The position numbers were made by a program, and so were the translations under genes. This document shows, in pieces, positions 31,548 to 40,299 of a stretch of 64,000 bases of DNA; the first letter of the stretch is position 1; every line of letters begins with the position of its first letter. The notes beneath the pieces were generated by a model that was given only the letters and a program-made list of their open reading frames with translations, ran no database searches and had not been told where the DNA came from. The DNA comes from Comamonadaceae bacterium OS-1 (GTDB lineage: Bacteria > Pseudomonadota > Gammaproteobacteria > Burkholderiales > Burkholderiaceae_C): the NCBI GenBank assembly GCA_027923965.1, contig AP026969.1, positions 4,526,001 through 4,590,000 of the forward strand. Reading direction: 5' to 3'.

Positions 31548-33035
31548 TCAACCACCCCCCAGCCCCACTCCAGCCCCCGCCCTCGCAAACCGCACCGCCA
31601 CCCGCGTGCCCGGCGGGGTGGCACCGGGGTGGGCGTCTTCCAGGGTGACCTCGGCGCTGTGCTGGCGGGCGATTTCCTGGACGATGGACAGGCCCAGGCC
31701 GGAGCCGTCGGCCTCAGTGCCCAGGGCGCGGTAGAAGGGCTGGAACACCAGTTCGCGCTCGGACTCGGGGATGCCGGGGCCGGTGTCTTCGACCTGCAGC
31801 AGCACGCTGGCGGTGGCGCGGCCTATGGCGCTGATGGGGCCGATGGGGGTGTCGGGTTCGGCCAGTACGCGGGCGGTGATGATGCCGCCCGAGGGGGTGT
31901 AGTTGATGGCGTTGTCCACCAGGTTGCGCACCAGTTCTTTGATGAGCGTGGGGTTGCCGTTGAGCTGCACGCCGGGGCTGCCGGGCTCGGCACCGTCATA
32001 GCCCAGGTCGATGCGCTTTTCCAGCGCGTGGGGCACGGAGTCGCGCACCACCTCCATGGTCAGGCGGGCCAGGTCGCAGAGCTGCAGGCTCAGGCTGACG
32101 CTGCCGTTTTCGGCCCGGGCCAGGGCCAGCAGCTGGTTGACGGTGTGGGTGGCGCGCACGCTGGAGCGGCCAATCTGCTGCAGCGAACGTTTGAGCTCGG
32201 CCGTGTTGGTGCCTTCGCGCTGGGCCAGATCGGCTTGCATGCGCAGGCCCGCCAGCGGGGTTTTGAGCTGGTGGGCGGCGTCGGCCAAAAAGCGCTTTTG
32301 GGTGGCGATGGAGTCTTTGAGACGGTTCAGCAGGTCGTTGACCGACGAAACCAGCGGCGCGACTTCCAGCGGCACGGCTTTCTCGTCCAATGGGCTCAGG
32401 TCGTCCGAGGTGCGGGCGCGGATGCGGTCTTCCAGGCGCTTCAGGGGCTGGATGCCGCGCGCCAGCGCCAGCCAGACCAGCAGCACGGCCAGCGGCAAGA
32501 TGACAAACTGCGGCAGCATCACGCCCTTGATAATTTCGGCCGCCAGCACCGAGCGCTTTTCGCGCGTTTCGGCCACCTGCACCAGGGCCAGCGGGTTGCC
32601 GGGCAGGTCCAGCGCCACCCACAGGTAGGCCACCCGCACGTCCAGGCCGCGCATTTCGTCATCGCGCAGGTGCACCGCGCCTTCGGCGGGCTTTTCCTCG
32701 GCGGGCGGCGCGGGGAAGTCGTGCTCGCCGCTGAGGTACTCGCCGTGGCCGCCCAGCACCTGGTAGTAGACCTGGTCGGAATCGTCGGCGCGCATGAATT
32801 CGCGGGCGGGCAGGGGCAGGTTGAACTGCGCCTGGTGCGGCTGCGACACCACCAGCAACTGCGACAGGGCCTGTACGTTGTATTCCAGCGCCCGGTCAAA
32901 CGGCTTGCCCGCAATGCCTTGCGCCACCAGCCAGGTCAGCGCCAGGCTGACCGGCCACAGCAGCAGCAGGGGCGTGAGCATCCAGTCCAGGATTTCGCCG
33001 AACAGGGAACGTTGCTCGCGCTGGAAGATTTTCAC
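31548..33035 (-). CDS. Sensor histidine kinase, TctE/QseC-like (orphan)
   Basis: The 495-residue protein has a membrane helix near residues 17-40, a periplasmic sensor of about 135 residues similar to the TctE-type sensor domain, and a second helix near 172-192. A HAMP-like linker follows, then AAHQLKTPLAGLR with predicted phospho-His255, an N-box LVDNAINYTPSGG, DTGPGIPESE and GSGLGLSIV. TctE-type kinases usually sense carboxylates and pair with a response regulator encoded upstream. None is found on either side here: the neighbours are an antitoxin-like frame and the lipid-cluster genes. Confidence 0.93.
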   Translation of the reverse strand: MKIFQREQRSLFGEILDWMLTPLLLLWPVSLALTWLVAQGIAGKPFDRALEYNVQALSQLLVVSQPHQAQFNLPLPAREFMRADDSDQVYYQVLGGHGEYLSGEHDFPAPPAEEKPAEGAVHLRDDEMRGLDVRVAYLWVALDLPGNPLALVQVAETREKRSVLAAEIIKGVMLPQFVILPLAVLLVWLALARGIQPLKRLEDRIRARTSDDLSPLDEKAVPLEVAPLVSSVNDLLNRLKDSIATQKRFLADAAHQLKTPLAGLRMQADLAQREGTNTAELKRSLQQIGRSSVRATHTVNQLLALARAENGSVSLSLQLCDLARLTMEVVRDSVPHALEKRIDLGYDGAEPGSPGVQLNGNPTLIKELVRNLVDNAINYTPSGGIITARVLAEPDTPIGPISAIGRATASVLLQVEDTGPGIPESERELVFQPFYRALGTEADGSGLGLSIVQEIARQHSAEVTLEDAHPGATPPGTRVAVRFARAGAGVGLGGG

Positions 33036-33076
33036 GGGGTGGGTGGGGTGGACAGCACCCAGCCATCTTAGCGGGG

Positions 33077-33514
33077 TCAGCTATTGGCGCGTTGCTTCAG
33101 CCAGCGCATCAGAGCGCCCACCACTGGCAGCTTTTCGTACAGCTCCTCCGCCGCGTCCCAGTAGTCGCGGTGCAGGGTGATGCGGCCCTCTGCGTCCAGC
33201 CGCAGGTGGCTGCCGCCGTGGATGGTCTGGTCGGTGCCGGTGGCGAAGTTTTTAAAGCGGAAGTGGAAGTCCCAGGCCAAAAAGCACTGGTGGCCGCTGG
33301 CGATGCGCTCCCGCACCACAAAGCGCGGGGCTTCCAGGGCGGTGAACATGTGGGCGTAGATGGCTTCAATCGCGGGCACGCCTTGCACGTCCTTGAACGG
33401 ATCTTTGAAGCGGGCGTTTGGCGCATAGAAATCGCCGCAGCGGGCGACGGACTGCGGGGTCAGCGTTTCGAAGAATGCGACGATGCCGTCGATGGGGTCT
33501 TTGGGGTCGCTCAT
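33077..33514 (-). CDS. NTF2-like (SnoaL-type) small protein
   Basis: The 145-residue protein has the NTF2-like cone fold signature: an early helix with FYAPNARFKDPFKDVQG and later strands WDFHFRFKNF and HGGSHLRLDAEGRI. Such domains bind small hydrophobic ligands or serve as partners in enzyme complexes. It overlaps the SDR gene by four bases and is the last gene of the lipid-modification cluster. In related clusters it sits beside the same SDR, but its own activity is unknown. Confidence 0.82.
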   Translation of the reverse strand: MSDPKDPIDGIVAFFETLTPQSVARCGDFYAPNARFKDPFKDVQGVPAIEAIYAHMFTALEAPRFVVRERIASGHQCFLAWDFHFRFKNFATGTDQTIHGGSHLRLDAEGRITLHRDYWDAAEELYEKLPVVGALMRWLKQRANS

Positions 33515-34272
33515 AGCCCGGTCATCCGGCGGATGGCGGGGAAGTACGCGCTGTACGGCAACAGGCGCAGCGTTTTCATCCAGCGGGTAAAGCGCTTGGG
33601 GAAGTGGATTTCGAACTGGCCCCGGGCCCAGCCGTGCAGGATTTCAGCGGCGGCTTGCTCGGGGGTAATGAGGGCGGGCATCTGGAATTCGTTTTGCGCG
33701 GTGAGCGGGGTTTGCACGAAGCCGGGGCAGATCAGGCTCACGCCGATGCCGCTGTCATGCAGGTCCAGGTACAGGGTTTCGGCCAGGTTGATGAGCGCGG
33801 CCTTGGTGGGGCCGTAGGCCAGGCTTTGCGGCAGGCCGCTGTACCCGGCCACGCTGGCCACCAGGCTGATGTGGCCCTGGCCCTGGCGCAGCAGGGTGGG
33901 CAGCACGGCATCCAGCATGTGCAGCGCGCCCACATAGTTGACCTGCAGGTGCTGCTGCATCTCGGCCAGGCTATAGGCCGTGGCGCGCTGGGGGCGGTAG
34001 TAGCCCGCGCAGTAGACCACCGCGTCGATGCGGTGCAGCGAAGCGGCTGCAGCGCGCACGGCGGCCGGGTCGGCCGCGTCCAGCGGCAGGGCCTGTGCGC
34101 CGGGGTGTTCGGCCACAAAAGCATCGAGCGCGGCAGCCTGGCGGGCCGACACCACCACCTGCGCGCCCTGGCCGTGCAGCAGCCCGGCGGTGGCGCGGCC
34201 AATGCCGCTGGACGCGCCAATCAACCACACGGTCTTGCCGCGCCAGTCGGTGAGGGGGGGATTCAGTGCCAT
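33511..34272 (-). CDS. Short-chain dehydrogenase/reductase of the lipid cluster
   Basis: The 253-residue enzyme has the NAD(P)-binding GASSGIGRATAG, an NAG-equivalent YCAGYY, the catalytic Ser in LVASVAGYSG and YGPTKAAL, which is the YxxxK motif. The C-terminal 40 residues (HFPKRFTRWMKTLRLLPY) are basic and amphipathic, suggesting membrane association. This C-terminal pattern is common to SDRs encoded beside cfa-type genes. A fatty-acid-linked substrate is inferred from context. Confidence 0.9.
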   Translation of the reverse strand: MALNPPLTDWRGKTVWLIGASSGIGRATAGLLHGQGAQVVVSARQAAALDAFVAEHPGAQALPLDAADPAAVRAAAASLHRIDAVVYCAGYYRPQRATAYSLAEMQQHLQVNYVGALHMLDAVLPTLLRQGQGHISLVASVAGYSGLPQSLAYGPTKAALINLAETLYLDLHDSGIGVSLICPGFVQTPLTAQNEFQMPALITPEQAAAEILHGWARGQFEIHFPKRFTRWMKTLRLLPYSAYFPAIRRMTGL

Positions 34273-34279
34273 GGTACTT

Positions 34280-34336
34280 GCTCTACTTTTTATAGCTTTT
34301 TACGCTTATGGGATAAGCACGAGAGGCCGATTTGGC
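34280..34336. repeat. Interspersed intergenic repeat, copy 10
   Basis: The core TTTTACGCTTATGGGATAAGCAC follows a CTCTACTTTTTATAGC arm. It lies between the SDR and DUF3833 genes, which are on the same strand, so it interrupts the cluster's transcript. Confidence 0.7.
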
Positions 34337-34861
34337 TTAACGTTTAGTGAACGAGAGCGTGACTTCGCCCAGGCGGATGCCGAGCTTGCTCATGGTGGCC
34401 TTGTTGAGCATGACCTTGTCGGTCATGAGGTACATCCAGTCGTCAAACTGCACGTTGTAGACCGAGCCATCCACCGGCAGGGCCAGGGTGTACTGCCAGT
34501 GGAAGGCGTTGCCGCTTTCCGCGCCCAGGGCCGTGCCTACCACGTCGTCGGCCCGGCCTGTGTAGCGGCCATCGGCTTCGCGGTGCAGCCGCCAGACGCG
34601 CTTTTGCAGCGTGCCGTCGGAATAGGTAAACGACTCGTCGAGCACGCCGTCGTCGCCCGTCCAGCTACACACCATCAGCACGGTGAAGCGCTTGACCACC
34701 TTGCCGGAGCGGTCGGTGAACACGCCAAAAGCGTCCAGCGTGCCGTTGAAATACGTGCGCAGGTCCAGCTTGGGGGTTTGGCCCGCGTAGTCGGCCACCT
34801 GGGGGCCGGCGCAGCCCGCCAGGGCAGCGCTGGTGGCCAAAAGAAGAAGACGGCGTTTCAT
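34337..34861 (-). CDS. DUF3833 lipoprotein
   Basis: The 174-residue protein has a lipoprotein signal ending AALAGC with the lipidation Cys near residue 17. The mature part matches the DUF3833 pattern: LDLRTYFNGTLDAFGVFTDR, then a beta-rich body with WQYTLALPVDG and a late MYLMTDKVMLNKA. DUF3833 genes recur with DUF1365, cfa-type methyltransferase and FAD oxidoreductase genes. A lipid-binding or transport role at the outer membrane is plausible. It overlaps the transporter gene by four bases. Confidence 0.85.
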   Translation of the reverse strand: MKRRLLLLATSAALAGCAGPQVADYAGQTPKLDLRTYFNGTLDAFGVFTDRSGKVVKRFTVLMVCSWTGDDGVLDESFTYSDGTLQKRVWRLHREADGRYTGRADDVVGTALGAESGNAFHWQYTLALPVDGSVYNVQFDDWMYLMTDKVMLNKATMSKLGIRLGEVTLSFTKR

Positions 34862-36102
34862 GGGGATTCCTTGGGTCGGATGATGAGCAAATAGAGCGCC
34901 GCTGCCGCCGCCAGCTTCAGGGCGCAGGGCAGCAGGCAGTAGGTGGCGGTGAGGGCATTCAGGGCGGCGGCATCCTGCGCGCCGGGGGTGTAGCCAAAGT
35001 GGGCCAGCAGCGGCAGTGCCAGCCCGGCGGCCAGGGCCAGGTTGAGCTTGGTGGCGAAGTTCCACCAGCCGAAGTACAGGCCCGCCCCGCCTTGTTTTTG
35101 CACCAGGCCCGCCAGCAGCGCGCTGGGCAGGGCCAGGTCGGTGCCCAGGGCGATGCCCGACGCGGCGCAGACGATGAGAAACGCCGTACTGTCGCCCGCG
35201 CCCAGCAAGGAAGCCCCCACAAACGCTGCCACCGCCACGCCCATGCCCACGCCCCAGGTGCGCGCCAGCCCCAGCCGGGGCACCAGGCGCAGCCACAGCG
35301 GAATCGACAGGGCGGCGCACAGGAAGTAGGTGGCCAGGAACAGCGGTTGCAGCGCCTGCGGGGCCTGCAAACGGTCTTGCACAAAAAACAGCACCAGGGT
35401 GGCGGGCACGGCGCTGGCAATGCCGTTGAGCATGAACACGCCCAGCAGGCGGCGAAAGGCGGGGTTGTGCAGCGGCAGCCACAACGCGGCGCGGGTTTTG
35501 GACGGGCTTTGCGGGCCGGGTGCGATGGCACGCGTCCAGGCCAGCCAACCCAGGGCCAGCGCCAGTGCCAGCAACACCACCGTGGTGGGCAGGCCCAGCA
35601 GCACCGGGGCCACGCTGGCCGTCACCACACCCACCAGCCCCAGGCCTTCGCGCCAGGCGACGATGCGGCTGCGCTGGGCCTCGCTGCCGCCCAGCAGCCC
35701 GGCCCAGGCCTGGTGCAGCACACCCAGAGTGCTGTAGGCGGTATAGGTGATGACCAGCAGGGCGGCGGCCCACAGCAACACATGCTCTTGCGTGGCGGGG
35801 AAGAACAGGCCCCAGAAGCCCAGCGCCATGACCACGGCGGCGGCGGCGGCCACGCCCAGCACGGCGCGGGTGGAGCGGGCAAACAGCGCATCGCCCCAGC
35901 GGCCCAGCAGGGGGTCGATGAGGCCGTCAAACAGGCGCGCACCCAGCAAGATCTGCCCCAGCACCGCCAGCGGCACGCCCAGGGTGGTGGCGTAGTGGTT
36001 GGGCAGCACCACATACAGCGGCAGCGCCACAAAGGCCAGGGGCAGGCCCATCAGGCCGTACACAAAGCCGTTGCGGGCGGTGAATGCCGCGGCAGAAGTC
36101 AT
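34858..36102 (-). CDS. MFS transporter, GPH (sugar:cation symporter)-like
   Basis: The 414-residue protein has about 12 hydrophobic helices. FDGLIDPLLGRWGDALFARS is the helix 2-3 loop motif typical of the glycoside-pentoside-hexuronide symporter family (MelB type). Within this cluster its substrate is unlikely to be sugar; members linked to cfa-type genes are thought to move lipids or lysolipids, as in the LplT/MFSD2-like branch. That is inference. It overlaps its neighbours on both sides by four bases. Confidence 0.85.
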   Translation of the reverse strand: MTSAAAFTARNGFVYGLMGLPLAFVALPLYVVLPNHYATTLGVPLAVLGQILLGARLFDGLIDPLLGRWGDALFARSTRAVLGVAAAAAVVMALGFWGLFFPATQEHVLLWAAALLVITYTAYSTLGVLHQAWAGLLGGSEAQRSRIVAWREGLGLVGVVTASVAPVLLGLPTTVVLLALALALGWLAWTRAIAPGPQSPSKTRAALWLPLHNPAFRRLLGVFMLNGIASAVPATLVLFFVQDRLQAPQALQPLFLATYFLCAALSIPLWLRLVPRLGLARTWGVGMGVAVAAFVGASLLGAGDSTAFLIVCAASGIALGTDLALPSALLAGLVQKQGGAGLYFGWWNFATKLNLALAAGLALPLLAHFGYTPGAQDAAALNALTATYCLLPCALKLAAAAALYLLIIRPKESP

Positions 36103-36719
36103 GGGTTGCCCGCCAGCAGCGCCTTGCGCATCGCCGGCTCGGAGGTTTGGGGCGACAGCCAGATGCCGAAGAACAGGCGCGCGAAGTCGCCATCGCTGAC
36201 CTCGCCGGTGGGCTGGCCGTTGGTGAGGAAGCGGGCGGTGCGGGTCTGCGGCAGGTAGATGCCCAGGATGCGGTCGTTCTTCTTCACGTCGGGAAAGGCC
36301 GCCTCCAGCTTTTGCTGCCAGGCCTTGGCCTGCGCGTCCGGGATGGGCGCACTGCGGCGCATCTCGTCGAGCGAGCGGCGGGCGATGTCGGCGCGGGAGA
36401 AGTCGCGCAGGTAGGTCAGCTCCAGCGCCAGGGCGGTGTCGGCATAGCGCGCGGCCTGGAAGCCGGGGGCGGTCCAGAGCTGTGCGTCGTAGATGTCAAA
36501 GCCCCAGACCTTGAGCCGGGTGCTGCCCACCAGGCGGGCCTGCGGCACGCTTGCTGCCACGTCGGTGGGGATGTCCGCCGCCCATACATTCAAACAAAAT
36601 AGGGCGCTTGTGCTGATCAGACCAGCGTAGATAGCTATTTTTTTAATAGCGTGTACTGGACGAGGTTGATGTTGCCCTTGTCGAAGGCGGCTTCGCAGTA
36701 GGCCAGGTAGAACTCCCAT
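36099..36719 (-). CDS. Chalcone isomerase-like secreted protein (start uncertain)
   Basis: The secreted part matches the chalcone isomerase-like domain found in many bacteria: LVGSTRLKVWGFDIYDAQLW, then LTYLRDFSRADIARRSLDEM and SDGDFARLFFGIWL. The bacterial proteins are not known to act on flavonoids; a fatty-acid or lipid ligand is more likely. The signal peptide IKKIAIYAGLISTSALFC-VWA is excellent but has no ATG, GTG or TTG in front of it except ATG 36719, which lies 85 bases inside cfa. An ATT codon at 36647 would begin exactly at the signal peptide. The signal-peptide codons come from an interspersed repeat copy. Confidence 0.8.
   Translation of the reverse strand: MGVLPGLLRSRLRQGQHQPRPVHAIKKIAIYAGLISTSALFCLNVWAADIPTDVAASVPQARLVGSTRLKVWGFDIYDAQLWTAPGFQAARYADTALALELTYLRDFSRADIARRSLDEMRRSAPIPDAQAKAWQQKLEAAFPDVKKNDRILGIYLPQTRTARFLTNGQPTGEVSDGDFARLFFGIWLSPQTSEPAMRKALLAGNP
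36599..36651. repeat. Interspersed intergenic repeat, copy 11, overlapping coding sequence
   Basis: On the minus strand it reads GCTATTAAAAAAATAGCTATC then ACGCTGGTCTGATCAGCACAAG. The TAG inside the first arm is the cfa stop codon, and the rest encodes part of the next gene's signal peptide. Confidence 0.75.
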
Positions 36720-37867
36720 AAGCGCATGAACCTTTCGTCAAAACCGAGTTGCAGCACCTGGGTGCGGGCAGCCAGAAACTGGTCGCGCCAGCGGCGCAGG
36801 GTTTCGGCGTAGTCGGGGCCGAAGGCGAATTCGTCCACCACCTCCAGCCCGGCCGCCGCCGCCTCGCGCCGGAACTCGCGCGGGCAGGGCAGGCAGCCGC
36901 CGGGGAAGATGTACTGCTGGATGAAGTCGGTGCTGCTGATGTAGCGCTCGAACAGGCTGTCGTCGATGACGATGCTCTGGATGCAGGCGCGGCCCCCGGG
37001 CTTGAGCAGGCGGGCCACGGTCTGGAAGTAGGTGGGCCAGTATTCGCGGCCCACGGCTTCCACCATTTCCACCGAGCAGATTGCGTCAAAGGGTGCGTCG
37101 GTGATGTCGCGGTAGTCTTGCAGGCGCAGGTCGGCGCGGCTGTCCACGCCCAGGCGCTGCACACGCTGGTTAGCAAACGCAAGCTGCTCGGTACTCAGGG
37201 TCACGCCGGTCACATGGGCGTTGAACTCGGTGGTGCCCATCTCGGCCAGCGCGCCCCAGCCGCAGCCGATCTCCAGCACCCGGTCGCCGGGCTGCACCTG
37301 GGCCATGGCCAGGGCGCGGCGCACCTTGGCGTTTTGCGCCTCGCGCAGCGGTTTGTCCAGGTCGCCTTCGAACCAGGCGGACGAGTAGTTCATGCTGCCG
37401 TCCAGCCACAGGCTGTAGAAGGCGTTGCCCAGGTCGTAGTGGGCGTGGATGTTTTTCTGGCTGTTGGCCTTGGTGTTGCGGTTGAGCAGATGCTTGATGC
37501 GGTACCACAGGCGGCCCACCCAGTTGCCGTAGACCACGTCTTCAATCTCCTGCCGGTTGCAGATGAAGACGGTGAGCAGATCGGTCAGGTTGGGGGTGGT
37601 CCAGTCGCCGTCGATATAGGTTTCGGCCACGCCAATGTCACCGGACTTGAGGGCCGCCGCGCAGACGTTCCAGTTCTTCAGCGTCATCGCCGCTGTGGGC
37701 GCATCGCCATGTTGCTGGTGGTTGCCAAACACCTGCATGCTGCCGTCGGGCAACTGCATGGTGATGCTGCCGTGGCGCAGGCGCTGCAAGAGCTTCAGGG
37801 CGGTGCGGGCGGCGGCAGGGGCATCGCCGGGCACGGCAAAACCGGGGGCAGTGGTGCTGGAGTTCAT
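36635..37867 (-). CDS. cfa: Cyclopropane-fatty-acyl-phospholipid synthase family methyltransferase
   Basis: The 410-residue enzyme transfers a methylene or methyl group from S-adenosylmethionine to unsaturated fatty-acyl chains of membrane phospholipids. Motifs are NIHAHYDLGNAFYSLWLD, MNYSSAWF, the SAM-binding VLEIGCGWGALAE, and CSVEMVEAVGREYWPTYF. The N-terminal 110 residues form the lipid-binding region. The C-terminal LVQYTLLKK ends in the repeat copy at 36599-36651. Enzymes in clusters of this type may make branched or furan-type acids rather than cyclopropane rings, so the product is not certain. Confidence 0.93.
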   Translation of the reverse strand: MNSSTTAPGFAVPGDAPAAARTALKLLQRLRHGSITMQLPDGSMQVFGNHQQHGDAPTAAMTLKNWNVCAAALKSGDIGVAETYIDGDWTTPNLTDLLTVFICNRQEIEDVVYGNWVGRLWYRIKHLLNRNTKANSQKNIHAHYDLGNAFYSLWLDGSMNYSSAWFEGDLDKPLREAQNAKVRRALAMAQVQPGDRVLEIGCGWGALAEMGTTEFNAHVTGVTLSTEQLAFANQRVQRLGVDSRADLRLQDYRDITDAPFDAICSVEMVEAVGREYWPTYFQTVARLLKPGGRACIQSIVIDDSLFERYISSTDFIQQYIFPGGCLPCPREFRREAAAAGLEVVDEFAFGPDYAETLRRWRDQFLAARTQVLQLGFDERFMRLWEFYLAYCEAAFDKGNINLVQYTLLKK

Positions 37868-37871
37868 CGTG

Positions 37872-38618
37872 TTATCTCGTCACAAAGTCTTTGGGCGGCA
37901 GGGGTTTGCTGAAAAATCGCACGCGTTTGCGCCACAGGCGAAAGGCCTGCCAGTGGATGCGCGCCACCACGCCCAGCGTCATGGCGGGGTAGCGCCAGAG
38001 GGCCAGGCGGATGCTGGCCGGGGTGATGGGCTGCAGCGTGCCGCTGACGCTGGTTTCGATGAGCGCGCCCTGGCTGTCGTCGTAGTCCACGCGGGCCACG
38101 GTGCGGTCGCCACTGCGCATGAAGCGGAAGCGGTAGCCGCCCTCCACCGGGCAAAACGGCGACACGTGGAACACCTTGGCCGCCGTCAACTCCACGCCAT
38201 AGCGGGGTTGGTCCAGCACGTAGCAGTGGCGCTCGCCAAAGGTGTTGTTGACCTCGACCACGATGGCCCGCAGGCTGCCATCGGCCCGGTGGCAGTACCA
38301 GAAGCTGACGGGTTTGAAGGTGTGGCCGAAGACGCGCGGGTAGCAGTACAGCCAGATTTCGCCGTCGGCATCAAGAATGCCTTCGCGCTGCAGCAGGGCC
38401 TCCATCCAGGCCAATGCGCTGCCTTGGCCGTCGCCGTGGTCGCAGTCGTAAAAGCTTAAAGGGGCGCGGCGGTTGATGGCCAGGGCCGAGCCCGCCAGTG
38501 AGCGCATGGGCAGCATCAAAAAGTAGGTCGGGTAGGCAAAGGCGTGCCGCACCGGGCGCAGGCGGGTGTGGCGGACCTGGCCAAAGCCGATCTGGGGCTG
38601 GTGGAGGGCTGGGTTCAT
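37872..38618 (-). CDS. DUF1365 family protein
   Basis: The 248-residue protein matches DUF1365: the N-terminal GQVRHTRLRPVRHAFAYPTY, central LYCYPRVFGHTFKPVSFWYC and VEVNNTFGERHCYVL, and the VSPFCPVEGGYRFRF segment. Several invariant Cys, His and Tyr residues fall in these motifs, so it may be an enzyme. DUF1365 genes nearly always adjoin an FAD oxidoreductase and a cfa-type gene, as here, and overlap or nearly touch them. Function is unknown but surely tied to acyl-chain modification. Confidence 0.92.
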   Translation of the reverse strand: MNPALHQPQIGFGQVRHTRLRPVRHAFAYPTYFLMLPMRSLAGSALAINRRAPLSFYDCDHGDGQGSALAWMEALLQREGILDADGEIWLYCYPRVFGHTFKPVSFWYCHRADGSLRAIVVEVNNTFGERHCYVLDQPRYGVELTAAKVFHVSPFCPVEGGYRFRFMRSGDRTVARVDYDDSQGALIETSVSGTLQPITPASIRLALWRYPAMTLGVVARIHWQAFRLWRKRVRFFSKPLPPKDFVTR

Positions 38619-39922
38619 GCCCCGGCCTTCAGCAGGTCAGCCACGGCCAGCCCGGCTTTCAAACCGTCTTCATGGAAGCCGTAGCCCATCCACGCGCCGC
38701 AAAAATACGTGTTCTGCTGGCCTTGCAGCGCGGGCATGCGCTGCTGTGCGGCGATGGCGGCGAGGTCCAGGACCGGGTGTGCGTAGTCAAAAGTGCCCAT
38801 GACATGGGTACGCGGGATCTCGCGGGTTGGATTCAGCGACACCACCACCGGCTGCTCCCAGGGCAGGGGCTGCAGCTTGTTGAGCCAGTAGTGCAGGCAC
38901 ACGCGGGCGGATTCGGTGGCGGTGGCCGGGGCGCGCTCGTAGTTCCACGCGGCCCAGGCGCTGGGGTTGCGCGGCAGCACCGAGGCATCGGTGTGCAGCA
39001 CGGCCCGGTTGGCGTGGTAGTGGATGGCACCCAACGTAGATTGCTCGGCCTGGGTGGGCGCGGCCAGCAGGGCCAGGGCCTGGTCGGAGTGGGTGGCCAG
39101 CACCACTTTGTCGAAGCGCTCGGTGCGGGCCAGCCCATGCTGCAGGCTGGTGATGAACACGCCGTCGGCGCGGCGCTCAATGCGCTGCACAGGGCTGTCC
39201 AGGCGCTTGTCGGCAATATGGGCGGTGATCTTGTCCACGTAATGCCGCGCGCCGCCAGTCACCGTCCACCACTGGGGGCGGTTGAGCACCTGCAGCAGGC
39301 CGTGGTTGTGGCAAAAGCGCACCATGGTCGCCACAGGGAACAGCAGCATCTGCGCCGTGGGGCAGCTCCAGATGCAGCCCATCATGGGCAAAAAGTACCA
39401 GTCGCGAAAGGCCGTGCCAAAGCGGTGCTGGTCCAGAAATTCGCCCAGCGGCTGGGCCAGGGCGGCATCGTTGTTGTCCAGCGCGAGCTGGGTGGTGATC
39501 TGGTTGAAGCGCAGCAGGTCGCGCAGCATGCCCCAGAAGCGCGGGCTCCACAGGTTGCGCTTTTGGGCGAACACGCTGGCCAGGGTGCTGCCGCTCCATT
39601 CCACATAGCGATCGCCCGGCACATTCGCGGGAATTTGCGCCGAGAACGACATGTCGGTCTTGGAGGTGGCAACGTCCAACTCGGCCAGCAGGGCGATGAG
39701 CTGCGGGTAGGTGCGCTCGTTGAAGACCAGGAAGCCGGTGTCCACGCCATGGGTCACCAAACCCTCGGGCGTAGGCAAGGTGATGTCTACGGTGTGGGTA
39801 TGGCCGCCAAAGTAGCTGCCCGCCTCGAACAGCGTGGTCTGGGCCCGGGCCTGCAGGCCGTGCGCCACGGCCAACCCGGAAATGCCGGAGCCGACGACGG
39901 CCAGCTTCATGCGGGTTGGCAT
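38615..39922 (-). CDS. FAD-dependent amine-oxidase-like oxidoreductase
   Basis: The protein has 435 residues from 39922 (MPTRMKLAV) or 431 from 39910. The FAD-binding GSGISGLAVAHGL opens it, followed by AGSYFGGHTHTVD. The FYFCGAWMGYGFHEDGLKAG-type end is the second FAD motif of amine oxidase/phytoene desaturase-like flavoproteins. In the fatty-acid clusters it probably oxidises or desaturates an acyl chain, together with DUF1365 and the cfa-type enzyme. It is the first gene of the minus-strand run, so its upstream region should hold the cluster promoter. Confidence 0.9.
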   Translation of the reverse strand: MPTRMKLAVVGSGISGLAVAHGLQARAQTTLFEAGSYFGGHTHTVDITLPTPEGLVTHGVDTGFLVFNERTYPQLIALLAELDVATSKTDMSFSAQIPANVPGDRYVEWSGSTLASVFAQKRNLWSPRFWGMLRDLLRFNQITTQLALDNNDAALAQPLGEFLDQHRFGTAFRDWYFLPMMGCIWSCPTAQMLLFPVATMVRFCHNHGLLQVLNRPQWWTVTGGARHYVDKITAHIADKRLDSPVQRIERRADGVFITSLQHGLARTERFDKVVLATHSDQALALLAAPTQAEQSTLGAIHYHANRAVLHTDASVLPRNPSAWAAWNYERAPATATESARVCLHYWLNKLQPLPWEQPVVVSLNPTREIPRTHVMGTFDYAHPVLDLAAIAAQQRMPALQGQQNTYFCGAWMGYGFHEDGLKAGLAVADLLKAGA

Positions 39923-40299
39923 GGCAGTGCAATGAAAGTGGCGGCGAAGCACCCCAAGGCGAACGAGGGAGTGAGGGAGGAGGAGAACCGCCCCGGGGTT
40001 GGTGTCCGACTCACAGAGTGCGGACGGCTTCGCTGCCAGAAAAACGTGTGCGCCCTGTCGGCCGCTGTGTCGGTACAGACAAGGCCTGCGCTACAGAAGT
40101 TCCCGGCCCGCGCCGCAAGGCAACGGTAAAGGAATGTGAAGCGTGGGGTTGGAAAGTGGCGCATGTAGCGATAATATACCAATCAGTCACTTTGTGACCA
40201 ACAAGTTTTATTTACTGTGGCCTACAGCCCCACTGCCATGCATCTGACACAAAGTGCAGTGTGTACAGCCTAAAATGAAAGCCGTTATGAAGGACTTCC
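39923..40299. promoter_or_regulatory. Divergent control region between lipid cluster and di-iron protein
   Basis: This 377-base gap holds no gene I can support. Relevant signals are the inverted repeat GTCAC-TTT-GTGAC at 40186-40198 and an AT-rich patch at 40170-40185 that reads GGTATATTATC on the minus strand, a possible -10 for the lipid cluster. Before the di-iron gene, TAAAAT occurs at 40271-40276 and GAAGGA at 40289-40294 is its ribosome site. I could not match an extracytoplasmic-sigma promoter with confidence. Confidence 0.5.
40186..40198. promoter_or_regulatory. Inverted repeat, possible operator
   Basis: GTCAC and GTGAC flank TTT, beside the AT-rich -10-like patch of the lipid cluster. 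Size and placement suit a small dimeric repressor, but no regulator gene is adjacent. Confidence 0.35.

Noticed and set aside
38498..40129. Plus-strand frame of 543 codons opposite the DUF1365 and FAD oxidoreductase genes
   Set aside because: Low-complexity shadow frame across two real genes on the other strand.
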